Source: MED-G20 sp038108155 (GTDB lineage Bacteria; Bacteroidota; Bacteroidia; Flavobacteriales_D; Parvicellaceae). Taken from it: a stretch of DNA of 64,000 bases. Shown piece by piece: positions 55,461 through 63,876 of the stretch. The notes beneath the pieces are model-generated. The model made no database searches and had not been told where the DNA came from. It saw only the letters and a program-made list of their open reading frames with translations. Each line of letters starts with the position of its first letter. The stretch's first letter is position 1. Location: contig JAYNHP010000002.1 of assembly GCA_038108155.1 (NCBI GenBank), positions 27,340 to 91,339 on the forward strand, in the 5' to 3' direction. The translations under genes and the position numbers were made by a program.

Positions 55461-56291
55461 ATGAGTAAATTAATTGCCTGTTTTCTTTCTGTATTTTTGT
55501 TCTCTTGCAATAGCGAAAACGAATCTATAAGTTTAGCAAATGCGGTTCAAAGTCAAGAATTACAAACTTTTAATAACAATCATAAATTAATGGAAACAGC
55601 TCCAAATACCGATTCTACAATTACCAAAGCTGTAAAACCCAATAATTTTGAAAAAATTGAAAAAAATATTTTACTTGGCAAATTTGATTATAAAAAAGAC
55701 AGTAATTTTAGTATTGTAAGTTCTAAATACTCTTCAAAAACAATTTACCTTAGAAAAGAAGTGTTGCAAAAGTTTGATCAAATGTACGATGCTGCACTAA
55801 AAGATGGTATAAAACTTGTAATAATTTCCGGTACAAGAAGTTTCAAACATCAAAAATATATTTGGGATAGAAAATGGAACAAAAACATTCTAAATATGGA
55901 TAGTATTTCCGCAGTAAAAGAAATTATGAAATACAGTTCTATGCCTTCAACCTCTAGACATCATTGGGGAACAGATGTAGATTTAAATAGTTTAGAAAAT
56001 AGTTATTTTGAAAAAGGAGAAGGAAAAAAAATATTCGATTGGTTGGTTGCAAATGCTTTTAAATATGGTTTTCACATGACCTACGATAACCAAGAAGAGA
56101 CCAAAAGAACTGGATATAAAATGGAAAAATGGCATTGGTCTTATATGCCAATATCCAAGAAATTTTTAATTCAATTCAATGAATATATTAAGTGTGAGAA
56201 TATTTCTTCATTCAAAGGATCTAAATTTGCCTGTCATCAAGATGTGGATGTAATTAAGAACTTTGTAAACGGAATAAATACTGATTTTTAA
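55461..56291 (+). CDS. M15 (VanY-type) D-Ala-D-Ala carboxypeptidase lipoprotein
   Basis: A 276-residue lipoprotein with a lipobox FLFSC (Cys16). A low-complexity linker precedes an M15 peptidase domain from about 95: KLVIISGTRSFKHQKYIWDR, SRHHWGTDVDLNSLE near 168-182 with zinc ligands His and Asp, and EKWHWSYMP near 234-242 with the third ligand. It would trim the terminal D-Ala from peptidoglycan stem peptides in the periplasm. It begins after a 219-base gap containing the divergent promoter for the oxoamine synthase, and ends 10 bases before the SpmAB gene. The Ser/Thr/Asn-rich region 20-60 is probably a flexible tether. Confidence 0.92.
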   Translation: MSKLIACFLSVFLFSCNSENESISLANAVQSQELQTFNNNHKLMETAPNTDSTITKAVKPNNFEKIEKNILLGKFDYKKDSNFSIVSSKYSSKTIYLRKEVLQKFDQMYDAALKDGIKLVIISGTRSFKHQKYIWDRKWNKNILNMDSISAVKEIMKYSSMPSTSRHHWGTDVDLNSLENSYFEKGEGKKIFDWLVANAFKYGFHMTYDNQEETKRTGYKMEKWHWSYMPISKKFLIQFNEYIKCENISSFKGSKFACHQDVDVIKNFVNGINTDF

Positions 56292-56301
56292 AAAATATTG
56301 A

Positions 56302-57537
56302 ATGTTACTAAATAGAATATGGGCTGCTTTAATTGCCATAGCCATGGTCATGGCTTGTGGAAAAGCATTTATTTTTCATGATTTTGATATTTTCAAACTC
56401 CTAGTAGAAAATCTTTTTGAAAGTGTAAAAAATGGTTTTGAAATGGTTATTTACCTCACTGGTGCTCTTTGCCTATGGATGGGGGTGATGAACATCGGAG
56501 AACAAGCAGGAATTGTTTCTTCTCTATCTTGGTTTGTTTCTCCTCTTTTTTCTAGATTATTCCCTGAAATTCCTAAAGGACATCCAGCTTCAGGTGCTAT
56601 AATGTTGAATTATAGTGCCAATATGTTAGGGTTAGACAATGCTGCAACTCCTATAGGTCTAAAAGCTATAAAACTCTTACAAGATCTAAACCCATCTAAA
56701 GATACTGCAAGCAATGCTCAAATTATGTTTTTAGTTTTAAATACCTCTGGTTTAACCATTATCCCCGTAAGTATTATTGGCTATCGTGCAATGGCAGACG
56801 GAGCAACTGACCCAACTATAGTTTTTTTACCAATTCTATTTGCTACTTTTTTTGCAACTTTAACAGGTTTAATTCTAGTTGCAATCAAACAAAAAATAAA
56901 CCTTTTTGATAGAGTTATTTTTGCTTACATTGGAGGACTAAGTTTTCTTATTTTTGGTTTACTTGCTTGGTGTATATATTCTCCAGATTCTGTTAATTTC
57001 ATCTCCTCTTTTGTTGGTAATTTCATATTGCTTATTACCATTACTGGTTTTGTGATTTATGGTTTTGTAAAAAAAATAAATGTTTATGAAAGCTTTGTAG
57101 AAGGGGCAAAAAGTGGATTTGATATTGCACTAAGTATTCTGCCTTATGTTATTGCTATTCTAGCTGCAGTTTCTCTTTTTAGAACATCAGGTGCAATGCA
57201 ATCTTTATTTAATGGAATTGAGTATGTCTTGGTATTTCTTGGGGTAAATTCTTTAGAATTTATAGATTCTCTCCCAGTTGCTTTCATGAAACCTTTTAGC
57301 GGACCTGCAGCAAGAGCACTGATGCTAGAAATTTTCCAAACCAATGGTGTAGAGTCTTTTGTTGGAAGACTTGCTTCAACTTTTCAAGGTTGCTCTGATA
57401 CAACCTTTTATATTTTAGCAGTTTATTTTGGTTCTGTAAAAATTAAAAAAATTCGTTACGCCGCTTCCGTAGGACTAATTGCTGATTTTGTAGGTATTGT
57501 TTCCTCCATTTTCCTAGCTTATATATTTTACACCTAG
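56302..57537 (+). CDS. SpmA-SpmB fusion, nucleoside-recognition (Gate) domain membrane protein
   Basis: A 411-residue inner membrane protein in which the spore maturation proteins SpmA and SpmB of Bacillus are joined. Both halves show the Gate motif: HPASGAIMLNYSANMLGLDN (about 94-113) with NAATPIGLKAI, and MKPFSGPAARALMLEIF near 329-345 with STFQGCSDTTFY. About ten membrane segments are visible. Spore formation is not expected in this phylum; the fused protein is widespread in non-sporulating bacteria and may transport a nucleoside-like or cell-wall compound. Its position after the M15 carboxypeptidase gives a weak cell-wall hint. Confidence 0.9.
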   Translation: MLLNRIWAALIAIAMVMACGKAFIFHDFDIFKLLVENLFESVKNGFEMVIYLTGALCLWMGVMNIGEQAGIVSSLSWFVSPLFSRLFPEIPKGHPASGAIMLNYSANMLGLDNAATPIGLKAIKLLQDLNPSKDTASNAQIMFLVLNTSGLTIIPVSIIGYRAMADGATDPTIVFLPILFATFFATLTGLILVAIKQKINLFDRVIFAYIGGLSFLIFGLLAWCIYSPDSVNFISSFVGNFILLITITGFVIYGFVKKINVYESFVEGAKSGFDIALSILPYVIAILAAVSLFRTSGAMQSLFNGIEYVLVFLGVNSLEFIDSLPVAFMKPFSGPAARALMLEIFQTNGVESFVGRLASTFQGCSDTTFYILAVYFGSVKIKKIRYAASVGLIADFVGIVSSIFLAYIFYT

Positions 57538-57599
57538 TATTCCAACAATTATTTCCTTCCAATTATAACAAAGAAACCTATATTTGAAAAAAATTTAAA

Positions 57600-58463
57600 T
57601 TGTATCAACAAAGAGAAAAATATTTTAAACGTTCACTTGAACTTTTATCCAAGTTAAGTAATGGTATTACTTTACTTGTTTTTATTACAACTTTTACTTT
57701 TTTTACGTTGTTGTCTTGTTCTGATTACAATAAAATCTTGAAAGGGACGGATTATAATTTAAAGTATGAAAAAGCTCTAGAATACTATGAAAATAATCAG
57801 TGTTACAAATCCTTGCCACTTCTAGAAGAATTAATGTCTTATTTTAGAATGACCACTAAAGGGGAAGATGTATATTATTACTATGCAAAAAATCAATATT
57901 GTATGGGAGACTATTATCTTGCCGGGTATTATTTTAAAAGATTTGTAAAAAACTTTCCGCAAAGCTCAAGAGTGGAAGAATGTGCTTTTAATTCTGCTAT
58001 ATGTCTTATGAAGAACTCTCCAGATTATTATTTAGACCAATCAGAAAGCTATAAAGCAATCGATGAATTTCAGCTATTTATGAGTAAATATCCCAATAGC
58101 TATTTAATTGATAGTTGTAATAAAATGGTTAGTGATTTAAGAAACAGGTTAGAATTAAAAAGCTTTGAAAAGGGAAAACTCTATTATAAAATGGAAAAAT
58201 ATAGGTCTGCTACCATTGCCTTGAATACTACAATTTCAGAATTTCCTAATACAAATTTTAAGGAAGAAATACTCTTTTTAATATTAAAATCTAATTATTT
58301 ATATGCATCAAATAGTGTAGAGTCAAAAAAAATTGAAAGATTTGAAGAAACTATTAAATCTTATTATACTTTTGTGGATTCTTATAAAAACAGTAAGTTT
58401 GCACGAGAATCCGAAAGCTTTTACTTATCGAGCTTGAAGGAACTTGAAAAACTCAAAATTTAA
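57600..58463 (+). CDS. bamD: Outer membrane assembly lipoprotein BamD
   Basis: A 287-residue lipoprotein of the BAM complex that inserts barrel proteins into the outer membrane. The lipobox is TLLSC (Cys40). TPR units are visible, including DYYLAGYYFKRFVKNFPQSS, AIDEFQLFMSKYPNSYLID and ATIALNTTISEFPNTNFKEE. The frame contains no ATG before the lipobox: the only standard start after the upstream in-frame stop is the TTG at 57600, giving an unusually long charged n-region (about 22 residues) ahead of the hydrophobic core. It leads the conserved bamD-rpoZ-coaBC-porD-dapA run. The family call rests on repeat pattern, lipobox and synteny. Confidence 0.9.
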   Translation: MYQQREKYFKRSLELLSKLSNGITLLVFITTFTFFTLLSCSDYNKILKGTDYNLKYEKALEYYENNQCYKSLPLLEELMSYFRMTTKGEDVYYYYAKNQYCMGDYYLAGYYFKRFVKNFPQSSRVEECAFNSAICLMKNSPDYYLDQSESYKAIDEFQLFMSKYPNSYLIDSCNKMVSDLRNRLELKSFEKGKLYYKMEKYRSATIALNTTISEFPNTNFKEEILFLILKSNYLYASNSVESKKIERFEETIKSYYTFVDSYKNSKFARESESFYLSSLKELEKLKI

Positions 58464-58466
58464 CCA

Positions 58467-58799
58467 ATGGCATATAAAGATAGCACAGCAGAGAGAACAA
58501 CAATTACAAGAAACCTTAGAGAATTAGAGGCTGAAACAAGTAATATATATGAAACAATCACTGTTTTATCTAAAAGATCAAACCAGATAAATGTAGAAAT
58601 GAAAGAAGAGCTTAATCAAAAACTAGACGAGTTTGCTACTTCAACCGATAACCTTGAGGAAATATTTGAAAACAGAGAGCAAATCGAAGTTTCAAGATAC
58701 TACGAAAGGTTGCCTAAATCTGGAGCTATTGCTATTCAGGAATTAGAAAATGATAAAATATTTTGGAAATCTCCTGAAAACGAAGATTCCAACGATTAA
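58467..58799 (+). CDS. rpoZ: DNA-directed RNA polymerase omega subunit, Bacteroidota type
   Basis: A 110-residue small protein. It has TTITRNLRELEAETSNIYET, an omega-like Ile/Asn helix, and a C-terminal half with ERLPKSGAIAIQELENDKI. Sequence similarity to E. coli omega is weak, but the gene order bamD-rpoZ-coaBC is diagnostic in Bacteroidota. Omega stabilises the beta' subunit during RNA polymerase assembly. It begins three bases after bamD and ends eight bases before coaBC. Confidence 0.85.
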   Translation: MAYKDSTAERTTITRNLRELEAETSNIYETITVLSKRSNQINVEMKEELNQKLDEFATSTDNLEEIFENREQIEVSRYYERLPKSGAIAIQELENDKIFWKSPENEDSND

Positions 58800-58807
58800 T
58801 TTCTTTC

Positions 58808-59998
58808 ATGCTTAGTGGCAAAAATGTATTACTAGCTGTCACTGGAAGTATAGCTGCATACAAATCAGCCTTTTTAATTAGAGAACTTATCAAATCTGGA
58901 GCATTTGTTAAGGTCATAGTTACAGAAGCTGCTCTTCAATTTGTAACTACAGTCACTTTATCTACTTTATCAAAAAATCCAGTCTATAAAGACTTTATCA
59001 AAGACGAGAACACTGGAGAATGGAATAACCATGTTGATCTTGGTTCTTGGGCCGACTTAATGGTTATTGCTCCAGCTACTGCTAACACAATATCTAATTT
59101 GGTTTCAGGAAAAGCAGATAGTTTTTTCTTATCTACATTTCTTTCATGCAATGCTCCAGTTTTTGTTGCCCCAGCAATGGATTTAGATATGTTTAAAAAT
59201 AAATCTACTCAGTCAAATATTCAATTATTGACTAAAAGATCTATAAATGTAATAGAGCCAAAAGAAGGAGAATTAGCTAGTGGATTAGAAGGAAAGGGTA
59301 GAATGGAAGAACCTGAAGAAATAGTAAATTACATAAATAATTATTTTCTTGAAAAAGCAACTTTAAAAAATTTAAATATTTTAATTTCCGCTGGACCTAC
59401 ATACGAATCCATAGATCCTGTTCGTTTTATAAGCAATCATTCAACTGGAAAAATGGGATATGCGTTGGCCAACGAAGCACAAAAAAGAGGTGCAAATGTT
59501 CAGTTGGTTTCAGGGCCTGTAAGTTTGAAAACCCCTGAAAATGTCCAAAGAATAGATGTCAATTCAACAAAGGAAATGAAAAAAGAAATTACTAAAAGAT
59601 TTGACAAAATAGATGTTTTGATAATGAGTGCCGCTGTAGCAGATTATGAACCAAAAGATATAGCTCCAAATAAAATAAAAAAGCAAGACCAAAAAATAAG
59701 TATTGAACTGAAAAAAACACCAGATATTTTAAAAGATTTAGCTAAGAGTAAAAAGAATCAACTCGTGATTGGTTTTGCTCTAGAAACTGAGAATGGAATA
59801 GAAAATGCTTATCAAAAAATGCAAAGAAAAAATCTAGATGCAATTATTTTAAATTCCTTATCAGATAATGGTGCGGGTTTTGGTCATGATACCAATAAAG
59901 TTACCTTAATAACTCAGTCTGAAAAAAGAGAGTTCGAATTAAAGACCAAAGATTTAGTGGCAATAGATATTCTAAATTTCGTAGAAGAATGTATTTAA
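58808..59998 (+). CDS. coaBC: Phosphopantothenoylcysteine synthetase/decarboxylase
   Basis: A 396-residue bifunctional coenzyme A enzyme. The N-terminal FMN-dependent decarboxylase (CoaC) has AVTGSIAAYKSAFLI, the active-site His in WNNHVDLGSWADLMVIAPAT, PAMDLDMFKN and the Cys-loop replaced by the ASGLEGKGRMEEPEEI segment. The C-terminal CoaB part begins ISAGPTYESIDPVRFISN, with STGKMGYALA and KIKKQDQKISIELKKTPDIL as the nucleotide/active-site blocks. It makes 4'-phosphopantetheine from phosphopantothenate and cysteine. It shares 10 bases with the porD start. Confidence 0.96.
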   Translation: MLSGKNVLLAVTGSIAAYKSAFLIRELIKSGAFVKVIVTEAALQFVTTVTLSTLSKNPVYKDFIKDENTGEWNNHVDLGSWADLMVIAPATANTISNLVSGKADSFFLSTFLSCNAPVFVAPAMDLDMFKNKSTQSNIQLLTKRSINVIEPKEGELASGLEGKGRMEEPEEIVNYINNYFLEKATLKNLNILISAGPTYESIDPVRFISNHSTGKMGYALANEAQKRGANVQLVSGPVSLKTPENVQRIDVNSTKEMKKEITKRFDKIDVLIMSAAVADYEPKDIAPNKIKKQDQKISIELKKTPDILKDLAKSKKNQLVIGFALETENGIENAYQKMQRKNLDAIILNSLSDNGAGFGHDTNKVTLITQSEKREFELKTKDLVAIDILNFVEECI

Positions 59999-60897
59999 GA
60001 ATTAAAACACTACTTATTGTTACCTTCTGGTTTTCTAAATTATCTATTTCTCAGATATTTAATTGTGAAGTTCAAGTTATTGCACCTACTCTTCAAAATA
60101 ACCCTGCAAATGAAGAGATTTTTTCTTCTTTAAAAAATGCAATGATTGAATATATCAATTTTGGGTACAATTGGACCAATGACAAGTTTGAACAGCATGA
60201 ACAAATTGATGTTTCTTTTTTATTGACACTTAATTCTAAGTCTGGAAATGATTTTTCGGGAAAACTACAAATTACATCACAAAGACCGGTTTTTAATTCT
60301 GATTACAAATCTCTTTTAATGAGTTATATTGATAAAAATGTCACCTTTAAATATATTAGAAATTCACCTATTCAATATTTTGAAGGACAACATGTAGATA
60401 ATTTAGCAGATATATTGGCTTATTATATTTACATGATTTTAGGTTACGATTACGATTCTTTTTCTTTGGAAGGTGGAACACCTTATTTCAACAAAGCAGA
60501 TCAAATTCTAAGTATTTGTCAAAGTGCTTCAGAACCAGGATGGAAAGCCCCTGATGGCGATGGAAGTAACAATCGGTTTTGGTTAATACAAAATGCTTTA
60601 CAACCTCAGTTCACCTCCCTTAGAAAGACTTTCTACAATTACCATATCAGTGGTTTAGACCAGTGTTATATCAACAGAGATACTTGTATTAAAGAAATAA
60701 CTAGTTCTATAAATGATTTATTGGAGATTCATAAAAGTAGACCCTCTTCCCTAAATATGCAATTGTTTTTTAATGCTAAATATGAAGAATTAATTAAAAT
60801 ATATTTACCTACTTCACCCTCTGAAAGAAATAAAATTTATAATCTGGTTTCTCAATTAGACCCATCAAGAATAAAAGCATATAATAAATTGAAGTAA
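59989..60897 (+). CDS. porD: PorD/DUF4835 family type IX secretion-associated protein
   Basis: A 302-residue protein with a signal peptide ending at SISQ. It matches DUF4835, called PorD in type IX secretion literature: FNCEVQVIAPTLQNNPANEE (about 25-44), an Asn/Tyr-rich beta region with FKYIRNSPIQYFEGQHVDN, and a helical C-terminal part (GWKAPDGDGSNNRFWLIQNA). It is probably periplasmic or outer-membrane attached and required in some way for T9SS function; the mechanism is not clear. It follows coaBC with an overlap and lies eight bases before dapA. Its presence agrees with the two T9SS cargo proteins here. Confidence 0.88.
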   Translation: MYLRIKTLLIVTFWFSKLSISQIFNCEVQVIAPTLQNNPANEEIFSSLKNAMIEYINFGYNWTNDKFEQHEQIDVSFLLTLNSKSGNDFSGKLQITSQRPVFNSDYKSLLMSYIDKNVTFKYIRNSPIQYFEGQHVDNLADILAYYIYMILGYDYDSFSLEGGTPYFNKADQILSICQSASEPGWKAPDGDGSNNRFWLIQNALQPQFTSLRKTFYNYHISGLDQCYINRDTCIKEITSSINDLLEIHKSRPSSLNMQLFFNAKYEELIKIYLPTSPSERNKIYNLVSQLDPSRIKAYNKLK

Positions 60898-60905
60898 ATT
60901 TAGTC

Positions 60906-61796
60906 ATGGATAAATTTAAAGGCACAGGTGTTGCACTAGTAACTCCATTCAATGAAAATGGAAAAGTAGATTACAATGGTTTACAGAAACTTGTAGAGTT
61001 TCAGATTAATAATGGAACCAATTATCTTGTAGTTCAGGGTACCACTGGTGAGTCTGTTACTCTAACTAATGATGAAAAAATTGCAGTACTAGATTATATT
61101 ATTGAAATTAATGCTGGTAAACTTCCCATTTTATTTGGAGTTGGTGGAAACAGTACATCTGACATTTGCGATAAAATAAAATTTTTTTCAGGTCATAAGA
61201 TAGATGGATTTCTCTCTGTTAGTCCATATTATAACAAACCATCACAACAAGGAATTTACGAGCATTTTAAATCTATATCTAATTCAACTAGTCTTCCAAT
61301 TATAATTTACAATGTGCCAGGGAGAACAAGTTCTAATATAACTGCTGATACAACAGTTCAACTAGCAAAAGATTTTAAAAATATAGTAGGAATTAAAGAA
61401 GCATCTGGAAACTTAGAGCAAATAATGACTATTATTTTAAAAAAACCAGATAATTTTTTAGTGATTTCTGGAGATGATGCTTTAACTCTTGGACATATTT
61501 TAGTAGGAGGAGACGGAGTTATTTCGGTAATAGCTAACGCATTTCCAAAAAGATTTTCAACTATGGTAAATGCAGCTTTGAATAAAAATTTAGATTTAGC
61601 GAAAGAAAAACATTACGAACTCCTAGAGATCATTCATTATTTATTTGTCGATGGAAATCCTGCAGGAATTAAATACTTATTAAAATTAATCAATATATGC
61701 TCTGATTATGTAAGGTTACCACTAGTTGGTGTTACTGAAGAAACATCTAAAAAACTATATTCTCTTACTGCGTCTATAGATGATACTTTGGTTTAA
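60906..61796 (+). CDS. dapA: 4-hydroxy-tetrahydrodipicolinate synthase
   Basis: A 296-residue TIM-barrel aldolase that condenses pyruvate with aspartate semialdehyde in lysine and meso-diaminopimelate synthesis. Family blocks: GTTGESVTLTNDEK (about 45-58), SVSPYYNKPSQQGIYEHF near 105-122 with the catalytic Tyr, and the Schiff-base Lys in VGIKEASGNLEQI near 164. It ends one base before the stop of the convergent transporter gene. The start is the ATG 8 bases after the porD stop. Confidence 0.97.
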   Translation: MDKFKGTGVALVTPFNENGKVDYNGLQKLVEFQINNGTNYLVVQGTTGESVTLTNDEKIAVLDYIIEINAGKLPILFGVGGNSTSDICDKIKFFSGHKIDGFLSVSPYYNKPSQQGIYEHFKSISNSTSLPIIIYNVPGRTSSNITADTTVQLAKDFKNIVGIKEASGNLEQIMTIILKKPDNFLVISGDDALTLGHILVGGDGVISVIANAFPKRFSTMVNAALNKNLDLAKEKHYELLEIIHYLFVDGNPAGIKYLLKLINICSDYVRLPLVGVTEETSKKLYSLTASIDDTLV

Positions 61797-61797
61797 T

Positions 61798-62670
61798 CTA
61801 AAGTAGTATTAAAGAAATAGCTAGTATTCCAAATCCTACTCCAATCCATTTAAAAATAGATATCTTTTCTTGAAATAAGATCACAGATAGAATAGTACAC
61901 ATTACTATAACACCAATATTTACTATTGGAAATACTTGATAAGAACTAAATAGTTCATTTTTTAAAGATTTTATAAAATAAAGTAGGGTTAAATAATTTG
62001 GGATTCCTAAAATAATTCCCCAAAAAACACTTTTTTTATCCATCCTTAGATTGGATGTTTTAATTTTTAAAAAACAATATAATCCGCCCGCAAACCCTGC
62101 AAAAAGAAAGGTTAATGTGAAAAAAAGATTCATATTTTGACTATTCAAAATATTTCTTTGTCCCCAATTTAGAAGACCATCTGCTAAGCCTTGACCAACA
62201 AAAAGTAATAAAAGAATGATAATATTTTTTTGACTTAGTTTTTTACTTTTCTTGTCTTCTTTAGAGGAAAATACGATAGCTCCTAGTGCTATAAAAATTC
62301 CTAAAATTTTAAAGAAAGTAACTTCCTCATTAAATAAAATTATTCCAATTAATATTGGAATAATCATAGACATCTTATTGGATATTGTACTCAAAGTAAT
62401 TCCTATTTTCTGCGCTGAATAGGCATATAAATTAAATGTTAATACAAATAGAGTTCCTATAATTAAAGCTATAATTACAAGATTTAAATTGGTATTAGTT
62501 TTCAGTTCAATAAAACTGTTTTCTAGTAAATAACTCGATAATGCTAATGTTCCTGCAATAAAATAGTTGAAGGTAATGGATATAAGATTATTGACCCTTA
62601 TTTTATCAAAATATTTAAACAACATAACCATCATAGAAAATGTGGTAATTGTTATGGCTAAATCAATCAT
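61798..62670 (-). CDS. EamA/DMT-family transporter
   Basis: A 290-residue inner membrane protein with about ten hydrophobic segments in two EamA-like halves (about 5-135 and 150-290), such as LAITITTFSMMVMLFKYFD, IALIIGTLFVLTFNLYAYSA, GILFNEEVTFFKILGIFIALGAI (read as separate segments) and ILFQEKISIFKWIGVGFGIL. The paired ILFxEE/K motifs are typical of drug/metabolite exporters. No substrate can be assigned. Its start overlaps the ribD stop by eight bases, so it is cotranscribed with ribD; a link to riboflavin transport is possible but unproven. Confidence 0.85.
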   Translation of the reverse strand: MIDLAITITTFSMMVMLFKYFDKIRVNNLISITFNYFIAGTLALSSYLLENSFIELKTNTNLNLVIIALIIGTLFVLTFNLYAYSAQKIGITLSTISNKMSMIIPILIGIILFNEEVTFFKILGIFIALGAIVFSSKEDKKSKKLSQKNIIILLLLFVGQGLADGLLNWGQRNILNSQNMNLFFTLTFLFAGFAGGLYCFLKIKTSNLRMDKKSVFWGIILGIPNYLTLLYFIKSLKNELFSSYQVFPIVNIGVIVMCTILSVILFQEKISIFKWIGVGFGILAISLILL

Positions 62671-63700
62671 TCAAGTATTTAAAAAGTGTATCCTGACCTA
62701 TTTCATTCTTAGATATCCATTTTTTATTTAACAAAGGGGATTTCAACCCATTTTTAAATAATTTATTTCCAACAATTACTCTTGCTTCGTCCCAGTAATT
62801 ATTGTTTATAAAACTTGTTAATGTTTTGAATCCTCCTTCAATAATTATAGAGGAAATTTCCATTTGGTATAAATAGTTTAATATGCTAAGAATCATATTT
62901 TCCTTCTTACATTTTAAGTAAACTGTATTATCTTTTTTTTCTTCTAAAATTAAATTTGCAATTATTGTTTTGGAGCTATTATCGAATATATTATAGTCAG
63001 AACCTAACTTAAGATTTGGATCTAAAATTACTCTTACAGGGTTTATTCCTTTGACTTCTCTTACAGTAAGTTTTGGATTGTCATTTTCTACAGTAGTTCT
63101 TCCAACCAAAATAGCATCCTCATTTGCTCTCCATTGGTGAACCAAGGTTTTGGAATTTTCACTACTAATCCAATTAATTTCCTTCTTGTTTCCTTCTCGA
63201 AAAATATCTATAAAACCATCTTTGGTTTCTGCCCATTTAAGAATTATATAAGGCCTGTTTTTTTGATGAAAAGTAAAAAATCGTTTATTTAACTCTAAAC
63301 ATTCTTTTTTTAGCAAACCAACTTTGACTTTCACATTGTTATCTCGAAGATATTTTATTCCCAATCCATTTACTTTTTTTGAATTGTCTTTACTGCCAAT
63401 TACAACATTAGAAATTCCTACTTTAACTATTAATTGACAACAAGGAGGTGTTTTTCCAAAATGACAACATGGCTCAAGATTTACGTACAAAGTTGCTCCG
63501 ACCAGGTCTTTCTTGTTTTTTACCAAATTAATGGCATTTACTTCTGCATGGTTTTCTCCATATTTTTGATGATATCCTTCTCCTATAATTCTATTTTTAT
63601 AGACAATTACACAACCTACCATAGGGTTTGGTGAAACAAATCCTGCTCCTTTTTTTGCCAATTCTAGGCATCTCGCCATGTATGTATTTTCTTCTTTCAA
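62663..63700 (-). CDS. ribD: Bifunctional riboflavin deaminase-reductase
   Basis: A 345-residue riboflavin biosynthesis enzyme. The N-terminal deaminase has the zinc site HAEVNAINLV (about 50-59) and NLEPCCHFGKTPPC (about 75-88), which deaminates the pyrimidine. The C-terminal part, from about 145, is a reductase-like domain (WAETKDGFID, ILVGRTTVENDNPKLTVRE, IIIEGGFKTLTSFI) for the ribosyl side chain. It is divergent from the Lys/Ala-rich gene at the right end, over a 176-base gap holding that gene's promoter. It is followed by the EamA transporter gene with an 8-base overlap. No FMN riboswitch is seen in the leader. Confidence 0.95.
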   Translation of the reverse strand: MKEENTYMARCLELAKKGAGFVSPNPMVGCVIVYKNRIIGEGYHQKYGENHAEVNAINLVKNKKDLVGATLYVNLEPCCHFGKTPPCCQLIVKVGISNVVIGSKDNSKKVNGLGIKYLRDNNVKVKVGLLKKECLELNKRFFTFHQKNRPYIILKWAETKDGFIDIFREGNKKEINWISSENSKTLVHQWRANEDAILVGRTTVENDNPKLTVREVKGINPVRVILDPNLKLGSDYNIFDNSSKTIIANLILEEKKDNTVYLKCKKENMILSILNYLYQMEISSIIIEGGFKTLTSFINNNYWDEARVIVGNKLFKNGLKSPLLNKKWISKNEIGQDTLFKYLND

Positions 63701-63765
63701 GATTATAAAAATATATATATTTATTACGGAAAATTCATAGAAGCGTTAATTATTATTAGATGTTA

Positions 63766-63795
63766 TTGGATAAAACATATAATTTACTATTTTTG
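63766..63795 (+). promoter_or_regulatory. Bacteroidota-type promoter for the Lys/Ala-rich gene
   Basis: TTG at 63766-63768 and TATTTTTG at 63788-63795 with a 19-base spacer fit the -33/-7 consensus. Transcription would start around 63802, leaving a leader of about 75 bases before the ATG at 63877. Confidence 0.6.
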
Positions 63796-63810
63796 TCGCC
63801 CGTAAATACT

Positions 63811-63852
63811 TGATGGTCCAAGTAAATTAACCTCTCTTTGAATAGGCCATTA
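63811..63852 (+). promoter_or_regulatory. Leader hairpin before the Lys/Ala-rich gene
   Basis: TGATGGTC (63811-63818) can pair with GGCCATTA (63845-63852), giving an 8-bp stem with two G-U pairs and a loop of 26 bases inside the predicted 5' leader. A long leader with a stem just before a basic protein would suit autoregulation, but this is inference from base pairing alone. Confidence 0.35.
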
Positions 63853-63876
63853 TCAGAGATACAAAAAAAACGCCAT

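Noticed and set aside
56302..57537. Evidence of sporulation
   Set aside because: SpmA/SpmB-like proteins are widespread in non-spore-formers; no other spore gene is present.
62663..63876. FMN riboswitch upstream of ribD
   Set aside because: The leader is short and shows none of the conserved FMN aptamer blocks.
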